Of a stretch of 64,000 bases of DNA, positions 53,325 through 64,000 are shown piece after piece. The notes under the pieces were generated by a model. The model worked only from the letters and a program-made list of their open reading frames with translations. It was not told where the DNA came from and ran no database searches. Source of the stretch: Margaritifera margaritifera (taxonomy: Eukaryota > Mollusca > Bivalvia > Unionida > Margaritiferidae); the NCBI GenBank assembly GCA_029931535.1, contig JAQPZY010001625.1:5927524-5991523 (forward strand), given 5' to 3'. Numbering within the stretch: the stretch's first letter is position 1; each line of letters opens with the position of its first letter. A program made the translations under genes and the position numbers.

Positions 53325-53720
53325 TACGACAATCATGTCCCACGAGAACCAGATAAGGCAAATGACAATCATGTCCCACGAGAACCAGATAAGGCCCATG
53401 ACAATCATGTTCCACGAGAACAAGATAAGGCCCATGACAATCATGTTCCACGAGAACAAGATAAGGCCCATGACAATCATGTCCCACGAGAACCAGATAA
53501 AGCCCATGACAATCATGTCCCACGAGAACCAGATAAGGCAAATGACAATCATGTCCCACGAGAACCAGATGAGGCCCATGACAATCATGTTCCACGAGAA
53601 CAAGATAAGGCCCATGACAATCATGTTCCACCTGAACAAGATAAGGCCCATGACAATCATGTCCCACGAGAACCAGATAAAGCCCATGACAATCATGTCC
53701 CACGAGAACCAGATAAGGCC
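53325..53720. repeat. 36-bp minisatellite with 180-bp higher-order unit
   Basis: Eleven copies of a 36-bp unit (GACAATCATGTCCCACGAGA, then ACCAGATAAGGCCCAT). Labelling variants by their diagnostic bases gives the order A B C C D A B C C D B, so five-unit blocks of 180 bp were duplicated. Frames of 136-173 codons on both strands follow from the stop-free unit. Confidence 0.9.
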
Positions 53721-54282
53721 CCTAACCTGATGATAAAAGACTTCTAAACCTTCAAATATAAACAAAATTTATAAAGTGTAGTAACATATTGCCCACGTAT
53801 TAATCGGTTACATCTTCTCTTCCGTAAAGCAAGATTTGCAATCTTGGCCGTTTCAGCAAACTAACGAGAATGTTCTGGCTCTTTTACAGTTGCAAATATC
53901 CACTTCACCGGTGAAACTTATACAAGTTATCCTAGGACAACAAAGCAATTATTGTTATCCTCTGCATAGTCAACAGTTTTCGCACATATTTGAGAATAAT
54001 CTACTACAGATGCAATTGTTGTTTTCTACAAACACTTTCGCTAATAACAGTCTGAATAAATACGTCAACCGTACAAAGTTTTTGCACTAAAAATTATAAA
54101 CTAAAATTTTCTTTAACAAACAATGTTAAATGTTCCAGAATGTGTTCCACATTTTATTTTAAGACTTAAACATTCACAAGGCAGCCTCTTACATGCAAGT
54201 GTTATGTAAATTAAAATCCATTATCACGATTTGAATTGTAGTCGTGTTTATACTGAGATAGAGTCAGAAAATAAAATAATTA
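53721..54282. other. intergenic, no gene seen
   Basis: An 84-codon plus frame (53836-54090) has no recognisable domain. Confidence 0.35.
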
Positions 54283-54498
54283 CCATCTGTACTCGCGTAT
54301 AAGTCAATATCAACTGCAAACTGCATAGACCCAGATCTGCCGTCGCATAACGCGCCGGCAGATCTGGGTCTATGCAGTTTGTTAGGACTAATCAGTAGAA
54401 CAAAGAACATAGACCTTGATCTGCCGGCGCATTATGCGACTGCAGATCAGGGTCTATGTTGTTTGCATTTGGATGCGGATTATACCGAATATATACGG
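54283..54498. mobile_element. double-hairpin MITE, copy 4
   Basis: Full-length copy: left end CCATCTGTACTCGCGTATAA, hairpin 1 (AGATCTGCCGTCGCATAACG...CAGATCTGGGTCTATG), linker ACTAATCAGTAGAACAAAGA, hairpin 2 (ATCTGCCGGCGCATTATGCG...CAGATCAGGGTCTATG), right end ATATATACGG. TA on both sides (AATTA| and |TAATT). Confidence 0.85.
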
Positions 54499-56985
54499 TA
54501 ATTGGACATAAATAGTTAATTGTATTTCAATATGTAAGATTCACCTGGAGACAGGTAGTTGCAATTGTTAATGCTAGAAATTACATCGTGCCCATATGAT
54601 GCCCGTTCACTCCAAATACAGTATATTCGGCATATTTGTACTCAGTCGTGCAAAAATAACAATTCCTACAGTTCGACTACTACTGGAATGACACTTAACT
54701 CCAAACATCTTTCTATTCCTAACACATTTTCTGGTCCGTGTGTGTTCGAATTTTTACTGTAGATAGAGAGATAGATGGATGGACCTTTAAAGTAGCAGTT
54801 TTCTGCCTAATCTGTTCTGCGTGATATCAATGCCGCCTTGTTGAAAGTTTCGACACAAAAATTTAAAATAGCTAGAGATTTAGTTTTAAAAAAGTAGAAA
54901 AAAATAGATAAATATTCACGTGAAGTATGCTTAGCAAAAATATGTTAGGTGCTTGTTGGGGGCATTTACATGCAGTTGACATGCAATGATTGTAAATACT
55001 GCGCCTGACACCATGGAGTCTGGATTTCATTTCGGCACTTTCTTTGCATGTGATCGGTTAGTTAACAAATCCTTGTTTTAAATAATAAATTCTTTTACAT
55101 TCCTTGAATTCTCTGATGTGCCTATTGGATCACCAATTTAAATTAATTATATTTTATAATCCCTAAAGTTAACTGGGCCACCTAAACGACTACCTTGAAA
55201 TGTAATATTTTTTTCTACAGAGAGAGGAAATTATCGATTGCCTCAATTGCCAAGTTTAAATCAGTTTAAATTTTCCACGTATGTGGAAAATGTAAGACAA
55301 TTAGCTTTGACAATTAACAGCAGTACACCGTATTATAAATTTTACAGAGATAATTTCTGATAGCAATTAGTAGCTATTATTAATGGGAGTTTCCAACTCG
55401 GGGTCTTTGTTTAGGAATGTAGCAAGGGTAAATCTATTTGGATTAGTCGATCCATCAAACTTTAGTTCCCGGCCTGCTGAAAAAATACTGCACCTTTCAT
55501 TTTTTTTTCTCTCCTAGGGTTTTATGTGTCTGTTGTCCATTATGCTTGAGAAGTAAAACTCCTTCGCTAAAAGACGATCGAAAGTTTCTAGTCAATCCTC
55601 TTATAAAAAGTTGTATCTGTTTATCTTACCTTAAAATCATAGTTTTTGGTAAAACGTTTATGATAACAGAGCAAATATTCCATTGATACTTTATATAAAT
55701 GCAAATTATTTTCAGATATTGCAAGTACCTATTAACTATGGTTAACGCTGTGATAACCTCCTTTAATCAAAATGAAACCATGGCAGTAGAAATTTGTCAT
55801 GTATTCTGTAGCAGTGTGATTATTATGTCAATTACGATAATTTTGTCTAAGGGACACCACTCTTACATTTTAAGGATAAAGCATCACTTCAAGCTCATTG
55901 TATTATAAGCACACCGAACCTTAAGCGCTTCAGTGACATTGATAACGTTGGTTAGCACATTGTTTCAAAGGCTTTCAACAAATTTTTAAACTACGAGAAT
56001 CACCAAGTTTTTTGCTTACGTCAAAAAGCAATACTTTGACTCTTTCTGGAACCGTATAAAGCCTTTTTTTACTACAAAATAATTAGTATATGGGCTGAAT
56101 TTAGACGATGTGAACACTGGTAATGCGATGAAATGGGGTATGTCAGGTTTCTTGTTGTGTGTTCATGTTGTACAAGTTTCTTTACTTGTGACGACATATA
56201 AGCAAAAATGACTTTCACAGTGTCTCAGAAATGGTTGCAGGATCAGTCTATATCTATGCTGGTCTCGCTTGCTGCGTTCTCGACGGTAGATGTTGGACAA
56301 CCCGCCATGTGAAGACAACTGTGATTCAGGCAGGGGCCGTTCCTCCAAATTGAAACAGTACATCATGTCTATATGGCTATGACTATTGTGACTGATACTT
56401 TTTGGTTTCTTTACTGAAGATCTTGGGATTTTTTCAGGGACTATTAGTGGATTGCAAACTTTGCTAAATACATTACACAATTACTGTGTAAAAAGAACTC
56501 ATATCATGGTTCTCAGTGTGCGTGTGTGGGGGAAGAAAGGGGAAGGGAGAGTGAGTTAAAAATAAGGAGTTTTGGTATTACAATGGACAGAAACTTGAGA
56601 CAGTATAATAATGTCAATATTTAGGTTTACTTCTTACAAGCAATGAAAAATTTATTAAAGGTAAACAAGTATGAGAAGGAAAATGTTTAAAAACTGTAAA
56701 GGAACTAATGAGTAATATCATAAGATTCTGGATGGAAATAAAATTGGTTATATCTATAAATGTTAATTGGAGTAAAGATTTTGATATCTGGGTGCACTTG
56801 AACCATAGATATTTAAATTGTGACTCCAGATTTATCTGCTGAGTGGAAAATTTATCCAAAACTATTGAATATTTTTTTAAAATATCATTCTGAATATACG
56901 CAGGTTTTGCTTGCTACGATCGTGACCAAACAGTGGGTTTCCCAACATCTGCTCAAATATGAATACATATGTAGATAAGCCAGTT
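54499..56985. other. intergenic, no gene seen
   Basis: AT-rich. Frames at 54559, 55699, 56163 and 56614 are short and unrecognised. Confidence 0.4.
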
Positions 56986-56989
56986 AGGT

Positions 56990-57380
56990 CTATCAACAGA
57001 CAGGTAGAAGGGGTTGGTAAGCTCCTTACGAAACTCATCACAGCAAAGGCTTCAGGTCTTGATGACATGCCAGACATAGTGTGACAAACATGTTCAGTTG
57101 AAATTACTCCCAGATTAGATGTAATTTTTAAAAGTTCACTAAACGTCAGCGATTGACCAGACAACTCGCTTTGAGTCAAAATTGCACTTGTATCCAAAAA
57201 TGGTAATAGGCATATAGCGGTAAATTCGACACCTGCATCACTATCGTGTAAGGTCCTAGAACACATTGCCAGTCATCGTATACCATATCATCTACAGGAA
57301 AATAAAGTACTTTACTTAAATGGCTTCAGACTAGGTTACTCCTGTGAAACTCAGTTACATATTACAATTACAGTTTCATA
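56990..57380 (+). pseudogene. decayed LINE reverse transcriptase fragment
   Basis: The plus strand, across stops, reads GVGKLLTKLITAKASGLDDM, CSVEITPRLDVIFKSSLNVS, KIALVSKNGNRHIAVNS, SCKVLEHIASHRIPYHLQEN and GFRLGYSCETQLHITIT. This is the finger-palm region of a non-LTR reverse transcriptase (..K..GPDGIP...L.P.L..IF..SL...P..WK.A...PIFKKG.R....NYRP.SL...CK..EHI......L......GFR...SCETQL). At least three stops. The 129-codon minus frame here is its shadow. It ends at the 28-bp minisatellite. Confidence 0.75.
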
Positions 57381-57442
57381 TGTTTTATTTTTGACAAGTT
57401 ATTTCTGACACAGGGATTCATGATTTTATCACATTGACTCCT

Positions 57443-57747
57443 GCATGCCCATGTATATACACGGTACTGTGGATGCACATGTATATACACTGTACTGTGG
57501 ATGCACATGTATATACACTGTGCTGTGGATGCACATGTATATACACTGTACTGTGGATGAACATGTATATACACTGTGCTGTGGATGCACATGTATATAC
57601 ACTGTGCTGTGCATGCACATGTACATACACTGTGCTGTGCATGCACATGTATATACACTGTACTGTGCATGCACATGTATATACACTGTACTGTGCATGC
57701 ACATGTATATACACTGTACTGTGCATGCACATGTATATACACTGTAC
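57443..57747. repeat. 28-bp minisatellite, ~11 copies
   Basis: Unit TGCACATGTATATACACTGT, then ACTGTGGA or ACTGTGCA. 28 is not a multiple of three, so one reading frame cycles through all three unit frames; none contains a stop on either strand, giving frames of about 100 codons in up to six frames. Confidence 0.95.
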
Positions 57748-58276
57748 ATACGACTTCTTGACAGATAAGAGGAATTTTTAAACTGTCGTTCATAGTACTA
57801 GAGTAAAATGTACTTCAGTGTTTGCCAAGCTTGTGTTGGTGTGCGAGGAACGCGGGCACTCTGTCTATCTTTCTTTCAAACACGTGTGTTAGGTAATGGT
57901 GGACGGATGCTGAGATTTAGAATTGCATTTGATGAAGTTATCAATACTAGGCGGAAAATGTAGGCGTGCATAGGGAGTATGCATGTTTGGTAGGGATACA
58001 TTATCATTGATTTTAGACGTTAAGTATCTCAATTGTATCTATTCAAATTCAGTAATCTTGGAGAATGGATGGGTTTTAGAGAGTCCTTAACACTGGACAG
58101 CTTACTATGACGCTCTATTGCCATTGTACTAGGAATTTCAGTAAATCGGATGATACTATAAAAGTGGTAAAAAGTTCCAGAAGAGCCTTCCTTCTGCAAG
58201 TAGCTGAAAGGGTGTTTGTAACAAATAACCCTTCTGCATGTATAGTAGTCATTAAATGATTCATAGTATATAATTG

Positions 58277-58277
<1 letters not shown>
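57748..58277. other. intergenic, no gene seen
   Basis: AT-rich, no supported feature. Confidence 0.4.

Positions 58278-58327
<50 letters not shown>
58278..58327. repeat. AT microsatellite
   Basis: About 25 AT dinucleotides. Confidence 0.95.
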
Positions 58328-58333
<6 letters not shown>

Positions 58334-61300
58334 AAAGGTATTCATTACGTACAAACGTGCTTTTAAGCAACTTTATTGTGACTTAAATGCATGAATAACG
58401 TTGAGTGCTTTATACCCATATTACATAGATGTAATTTACTTTTGAGGGGATTGTACGGTTAAAGGCCTGCAGTCAAGAGGTGATCAGTATATCCACTTGG
58501 GTCTAGACTAAAGCAAAACTGTGGTCAATTTACTTCCATTCAGCTACACATTGAGGGAGAATGCCTTTCTTGAATAAACGTGTTAAGTGGCACTTAATGT
58601 ATCATCTTGTCATTAATTACGGAACGGCAATAAATGTGAGAGTTGAGACATGAAGCTTTAAGATAATTAATTTCCTGTATTATTGAGAGAACATACTTTA
58701 AACATGAAATCTTACATTGATTTCAGTACAAAAGATATATATGATGAATGTACATTTTGTAATAGTGATTTTGAAATACAAATGCTCACTTAGTTGGCAT
58801 CTGCAATATGGTGCCGTATGATCTCAACGGAAAAACAAATGCAACCAGTAATTATGAAGAAATCATTGAACCACATATTCAGAAATAATAATATGACAGT
58901 TAGAATCGATTTTGAGGAAAGTAAACCACAGTGTTCGATAATAAACAAAAGCAAAAATCAATTATTCTAAAAAATAAAGAACTCAGATATACAGTATAAT
59001 CTCCTTGCCTAAAGTGCTGATGGCTCGAACACTCAGGATATCTAAAACCCGACATAATGTCCATGATTGTAGGGCACATCTTTTGTTTCGAACTACGGAT
59101 ATCTGGAACTAATTTGCAGAGGCTATCAGGTTCTACTGTATTGTAAAATGGGTTTCCTTTCAATCGAATAATTTGTATCTTACTCAGAAAATGAGTTTCG
59201 TGATATTTTGTACCTGTAGTCCGCATATATTTTGCTCGAAAAAAATCAAATTACTATTACAATTTTTAAAATTGTTCTTTAAAACGAAGAAACATTTATT
59301 TTAAAAATTGGGTTTAATTCTCTTATACAGTGCAGCAGATTTTGTTCTGTCTAGAATATGAGAATTATACCTACACATTTGTCTTAACGTCTTGTCACAT
59401 TTTCAACACTCGTTTTACATACCAGGAAAATCAGTAAATGTCTTATTTAGTATCGATGTGAATCCTTCCCATTAATCTTGAAGGTATCACAACACTAATT
59501 ACATTACTTATATATTTACTTATTTTCCCACCATGTTGATGAAATCCAGTGTATTAGTTATAAGTACAGATGCACCAAGACTACAGATGCACCAAGACTA
59601 TCATATTTATATTAGACCTTAACTAAGTTGCACATAATATATCCAAAACTCGGCATATGTTCTGTTGCATTGTCTGGAAATAGTTGCATTTGAAGGAAAT
59701 AACTGGAATGTTAAGCGCAAGTGACCTTTCTGGAACCCACCGAATCACATTTGTTTGCTTCGTCATCTTAAGCGAAAGTCCAGAAACTGAGCTCAATAAA
59801 CATTTTTTTTTCTATTTGGGCTTTAATGTTGCTTTCTACTGAATGTAAGTAACATTCTTCACCGCTTAGCAAATCTCCAGGAAAAATATCAAAGAACAAA
59901 TATTAATAATTATCTTAGAGACTTCAAGAGGATGCAATAACATCTGATTTGCTCAATTAGTGTCGTGATACCTTTGAACAAAAGTCTTTTTCAAATAGTG
60001 GGACTCAGACTGATTTATTACTAGTTAGAAACGGCCTCGAGAAGCAAAATTATTGCTTTATGAAAAACATATATCATAAACTCATGTTAGGTAATATTTC
60101 TTGCAACGTATGTATTGAATTGTGCATAATCTGTCTCGGCAGACACTACTGTTTGAAAACATATTGGATCTTGTAAATGTTCGCTTTCGGCCATTAATGC
60201 CATAAATATCAGCTTGTTGACCTGATGCTTACTGACATTAACGTTTAATATGTGTATTATCAAAACATAATTTCTCAATAACTGCAAAAAGTACAAAGCA
60301 CATTTGAACTGTATGAGAAAGTGTACTAGTATATTCCATCTGCGGCAACTGTTAAGTAACATGATGCTTTTAACTTTTACTTTGTTCTCAAGGACATCAC
60401 GTAACAAGTATCTCAGACAGAGATATGAATTCCGTTTTACTCGCAGTTTATGAATGAATACAATCCAGTTCCATTAGAACTGGTTCAATTTTATCCTATG
60501 AAACATAAAGAATTATAAAAATCTATAATTGGAATATAAATGAAGTGTTTTGGGGCAACATGTTTGAAAGTACAATGTACTTTCGCTGAAGGTAATTACA
60601 AAGAAAGTTTGCATAAGTACTTCCATAAAGTACTCATGATGAAACCTTTGAATCTATTAAAATATTTTCTGGGTTTTTTTGTTTTTTGTTTTTTATTTTC
60701 TTTTTTCTTAAAGGCTTTGGCAAACCATAGATGCAAATATAAAAATGTGTATCAGCAACAACTCTATGGCATGTTCCCCATTTGTGCTTATCTTATCTAA
60801 CAAAACACAAAATGGCTGAAATTATGCGCTTTATATAAGCAAAAAAGGTGCTATTGCAACAAAACAAAAATATGTAGAAACTGACAAATTGAATAACATC
60901 TCAACACTTTAGGATTGCAAGTTAACATCTTGTATAGTACAAATTTTCATTCGCATTGAAGATTACTTCCTGTTTAATGGAAGGTAGTTCCTCTGATGGT
61001 AAAGATGTACTGATAAGACAAATTACCGTAAGTTATTTAAGTGTTCATGACAGCCCGTTTCTCATCCCATTCAGACAACTTTGTTAACTGATGCATATGT
61101 GGCCCCGTATTTACGAATGCGCAGAAGCCAAATATTGAATGTTGTTAGAGCTCCAGCTAATGCAGTCTGACACACCTATCTGTAAACTCCGATGGACTGA
61201 GATGTTTTATTGACTAGAACTTCAAAAACTTCATTGGTCTGTATGACTTTTAATTGATGGTGCTTTCACCTGGGTTGTGTCGTACTATGGTTAATATTAG

Positions 61301-61638
61301 ATATTGTATTACTTGTGTTGTAATTTAGCCATCAGAATAGTGCCAACGGATTATACAACAAAAGCTCATAAAATGGAGAAGGTAAGACATTTATTCAGTT
61401 ACTTTAGTAAACTTATTTGCTTTATTTTTACATGTATGTACAAACATAGCTTTCTTCATTTTTGTGGTTGTAAAATACCAAATCCACGACTGAAACATTA
61501 GATTTGTTGTGTGTCTATGTGTGCGTGTGTTTTTCATCTCGATGCTATTAAGTATATGTTACTTAGGTTATTAAACTCATTTCCCTTTTTTTGCATATTA
61601 CAAATGTAGAATAAAACTTTACTACGTCTCATATTACA

Positions 61639-61641
<3 letters not shown>
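58328..61641. other. intergenic, no gene seen
   Basis: The longest stretch in the window without a recognised feature. Open frames are under 110 codons, show no domains and lack splice context I could connect. A 19-bp word (ACAGATGCACCAAGACTA) is tandemly doubled near 59567. Confidence 0.45.

Positions 61642-61718
<77 letters not shown>
61642..61718. repeat. AT microsatellite
   Basis: About 38 AT dinucleotides. Confidence 0.95.
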
Positions 61719-61720
<2 letters not shown>

Positions 61721-62999
61721 GAGTACACATGTAAGATCCTCTGTAAGTCCCGCCAGACTTTTTTCCTGAAAACAGTTGTTCAGGATGAATAATTATGTAA
61801 TATATTGGCCAAAATGTTCGTTCATTATATAATTTGATCTGTAGATCTTTAACTAGATTTGCATTTCAGTGTGGCATGCGGGATGCTTTGGCTTGACGTC
61901 AATTATAATCAAAATGTTGATGCAGTGTCAGAAGCATAATTAAAATTAAATTTCGAATATATTTTGCGATTAATCATTTGGTCAAATGTCCAAGCAATTT
62001 ATGTTGGCATACATTTATCAACTGAATTGGTTAAACTTATATCGTTTACTTCATGGAAGCATGATGGCACATTTGTGTTGTCAAATATTGAGAAACCTAG
62101 ATTTCATTTTGCAGCTGTCCATAAATTTGCATTTAGTGCTAAAGAGTAATGGTATATGGGTTCGTCTAAACGTGAGATTTGCCATTAATTTACTGCATCA
62201 TTGGAAGTTATGAGAAAAAACTTTGCCATTGTATGAGATATGTTTGAATATTTGTAATTCTCAGGAAAACATTCCGTTCTAGAAGTATTAGCTTGCTAAC
62301 ATTTTATTTGCTTTAGTGAGTTTACGTGGTAACAAGTGAAATGATATATGACTCTCCAGTTATGAACGTTTCGTTTCGTTTCAATAATTCTGTTGCCTTT
62401 AAGTACAGAAGAGCAATGGGATTGGACAACATACGTGTTTACACACTATCAAGGGTCCTACCCGCTACAAGTATTATTCATACGTATCAAAGTACCAGAG
62501 GCGGCATTAAGTATGCAATGCTAAAAATACCATACAAAAGACACACAAAAAACCCAAAACGGAACTGATAGTTTAGAAATGAAAAAGAAGAAGAAAAAGG
62601 AGGAGAAGATGAAACAAAGAAGAAAGATTGACGGAAAAAAGAAAACTAAAACACGCAACAAACAAAACTAGAAAGGATCAATGGAATACACGAGATGCCT
62701 AAATATAAATTTGGATTTGTTTTAGGATAAATTCATTATCAGTGGAAGAATAATCAGCAGTCAGCGCTACTATTTAATTGTTTGAAGATATTGACAGGAA
62801 GAAACGACAGATTGGAACAATTTAATTCTTTGTTGTTGATAATTGGGTTTGTCAAATAAAATGTATGTTGAAATTTCAAAACCGTAATCCAAATGAACAA
62901 AAGGAGTTATGTGTTAGGTTCACTCTACATAGAGCAGCTTTCAAACTACTACAGTTGCATCTCAGTTTGGTTAAAATAATACATTTTCTATGGCCTCGA
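61719..62999. other. intergenic, no gene seen
   Basis: An A/G-rich tract (62575-62660). The frame at 62326-62568 is protein-like for about 60 codons but unrecognised. Confidence 0.4.
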
Positions 63000-63000
63000 G

Positions 63001-63060
<60 letters not shown>
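63000..63060. repeat. AT microsatellite
   Basis: About 30 AT dinucleotides. Confidence 0.95.
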
Positions 63061-63063
<3 letters not shown>

Positions 63064-63279
63064 GAATGTGTTATTTAAATACGCCCAAGAACGGTAATTC
63101 ACAACATTCTAAAGGATGGTGGGGGATTCCAACATCTAACTGTACTCGGAAAGAAAGAACAAAAAAAGAAGGAAAAAGTTAAAGCATGGACGGCATATAA
63201 GTTATTTGATGTATTTCACGAAGAGAGTAATTTGACACTTTCTATACACGAAGAGAAAGATTTACCAACAAATATGTCG

Positions 63280-64000
63280 GGGTCATACCATTCAAGATTT
63301 TACAGAACATTGATAATTTGCAAAAATGTATTCTTGATTTGAAAGTTTCCCCTCCCGTTCCAAAGTAAATAGCGATTCTATCAATATAGAATGGCAAGCC
63401 TGTAACTATTCTGGCAACTTGAAGTTGAACTTTTTCTAGCCTACGTAAGTCATATTCAGAGAGATTATCTCACACATCGCAAGCATATTCAAACATCTGA
63501 CTAATGAATATCAAATACATTTTATGAAGAGTTGATCTTGACAGGGTCTTTTCGAAACATAGCTGGTGGCTTGTTTGCGGTACTCATAACATTATTTATA
63601 TGTACTGTATATTTACAATTAGATCCTAGAAGTATACTAAGATGTTTGTACTAATCAACCAAATTGATATCGATTTTATTGATCGTCAAAGTAGGAGTTC
63701 GGTCCTTATTAAGGAAGAAAAATAAGCATACATGAAGTTTTTTTTCTGGATTAAGTTTTACCAACAAGTCAGCATATGTGTGAGACTTGTAAAGTTGTCT
63801 TCTACGCCATTAAAATCTATATAAAAACAGAAGTAGTCCGAAAAGTGAACCCTGAGGAACACCAGCACTGATCGAATTTATTTATCAAAATTGATTGTTC
63901 ATGCAAACACATTGTTTTCTGTCAAAAGATAATTTTTCAACAAATCGAATAAAGTGGTTTTTATGCCATAGGCAGAAAGTTTATGAATAAGGACTCTGTG
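63280..64000 (-). pseudogene. decayed LINE reverse transcriptase, runs off window
   Basis: Read on the minus strand from the window edge: HKLSAYGIKTTLFDLLKNYL, SAGVPQGSLFGLLLF, LYKSHTYAD, LLVKLNPEK, ILLGSNCKYTVHINNVMSTA, SSTSSCQNSYRLAILYR. These are the AGVPQGS...LF, YAD, KLNPEK and post-palm blocks of a non-LTR reverse transcriptase, in that order. The usual ~50 residues between YADD and KLNPEK are missing, an internal deletion, and several stops are present. The 5' part lies beyond 64000. Confidence 0.75.

Noticed and set aside
52185..53765. Long repeat-protein frames on both strands
   Set aside because: Two 36-bp minisatellites; no start context, no signal peptide, and open in competing frames.
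56877..57266. 129-codon minus frame
   Set aside because: Shadow of the LINE reverse transcriptase that reads sensibly on the plus strand.
57368..57793. Cys/His-rich frames of up to 141 codons resembling metal-binding repeats
   Set aside because: A 28-bp unit free of stops in every frame; the Cys/His pattern is only the repeat read in rotation.

Overview
This is a 64 kb window of eukaryotic nuclear DNA, AT-rich and extremely rich in simple and tandem repeats. It is almost certainly from a lophotrochozoan animal, most likely a mollusc (a bivalve would fit). Support for this: GT-AG introns in the one intact-looking gene; a tRNA-derived SINE with the GTGGGGTTTAACGCC-type body that I associate with mollusc genomes; relics of Polinton/adintovirus-like, Penelope-like, Crypton-like, hAT and LINE elements; and a BIR (inhibitor of apoptosis) fragment. 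Nothing looks bacterial: there are no operons, rRNA genes, CRISPR arrays or phage genes. Most long open frames are products of microsatellites or of minisatellites whose unit carries no stop codon.

Layout. 1-6.4 kb: intergenic DNA with microsatellites, a 54-bp minisatellite and a detached 3' tail of a Penelope-like element. 6.47-22.75 kb: the only convincing host gene, plus strand, five coding exons (7074-7305, 13543-14020, 15471-15541, 16110-16130, 22642-22745). All splice phases agree. It encodes about 301 residues: signal peptide, a Reeler (reelin N-terminal type) domain interrupted by a Gln/Asn/Gly/Phe repeat, and a GPI-anchor type hydrophobic C-terminus. Intron 1 carries a 2.3-kb, 29-bp-unit minisatellite; intron 4 carries two hAT-type MITEs. 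22.7-30.8 kb: intergenic, with three copies of a double-hairpin MITE and two minisatellites.

30.8-39.1 kb: a visibly GC-richer block holding a decayed Polinton/Maverick (adintovirus-like) element. It has an adenain-like cysteine protease and small accessory genes on the minus strand, penton-like and double-jelly-roll major capsid remnants on the plus strand, and a protein-primed DNA polymerase B on the minus strand. No integrase or packaging ATPase was seen. A long imperfect inverted repeat (30786-31035) sits at its left edge. It abuts directly a Penelope-like GIY-YIG endonuclease and 3' tail (39.1-40.1 kb). This is followed by a Crypton-like DUF3504 tyrosine recombinase gene with one clear GT-AG intron and single-base frameshifts (40.4-42.8 kb), then a BIR fragment (44.1 kb).

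44.3-64 kb: intergenic. It holds a SINE with perfect 10-bp target duplications, a degenerate ~150-170 bp tandem repeat, a further hAT MITE with a perfect 8-bp target duplication, three minisatellites (one with a 180-bp higher-order structure), a fourth double-hairpin MITE and two decayed LINE reverse transcriptases. All calls come from reading the sequence and from family knowledge; no search was run.
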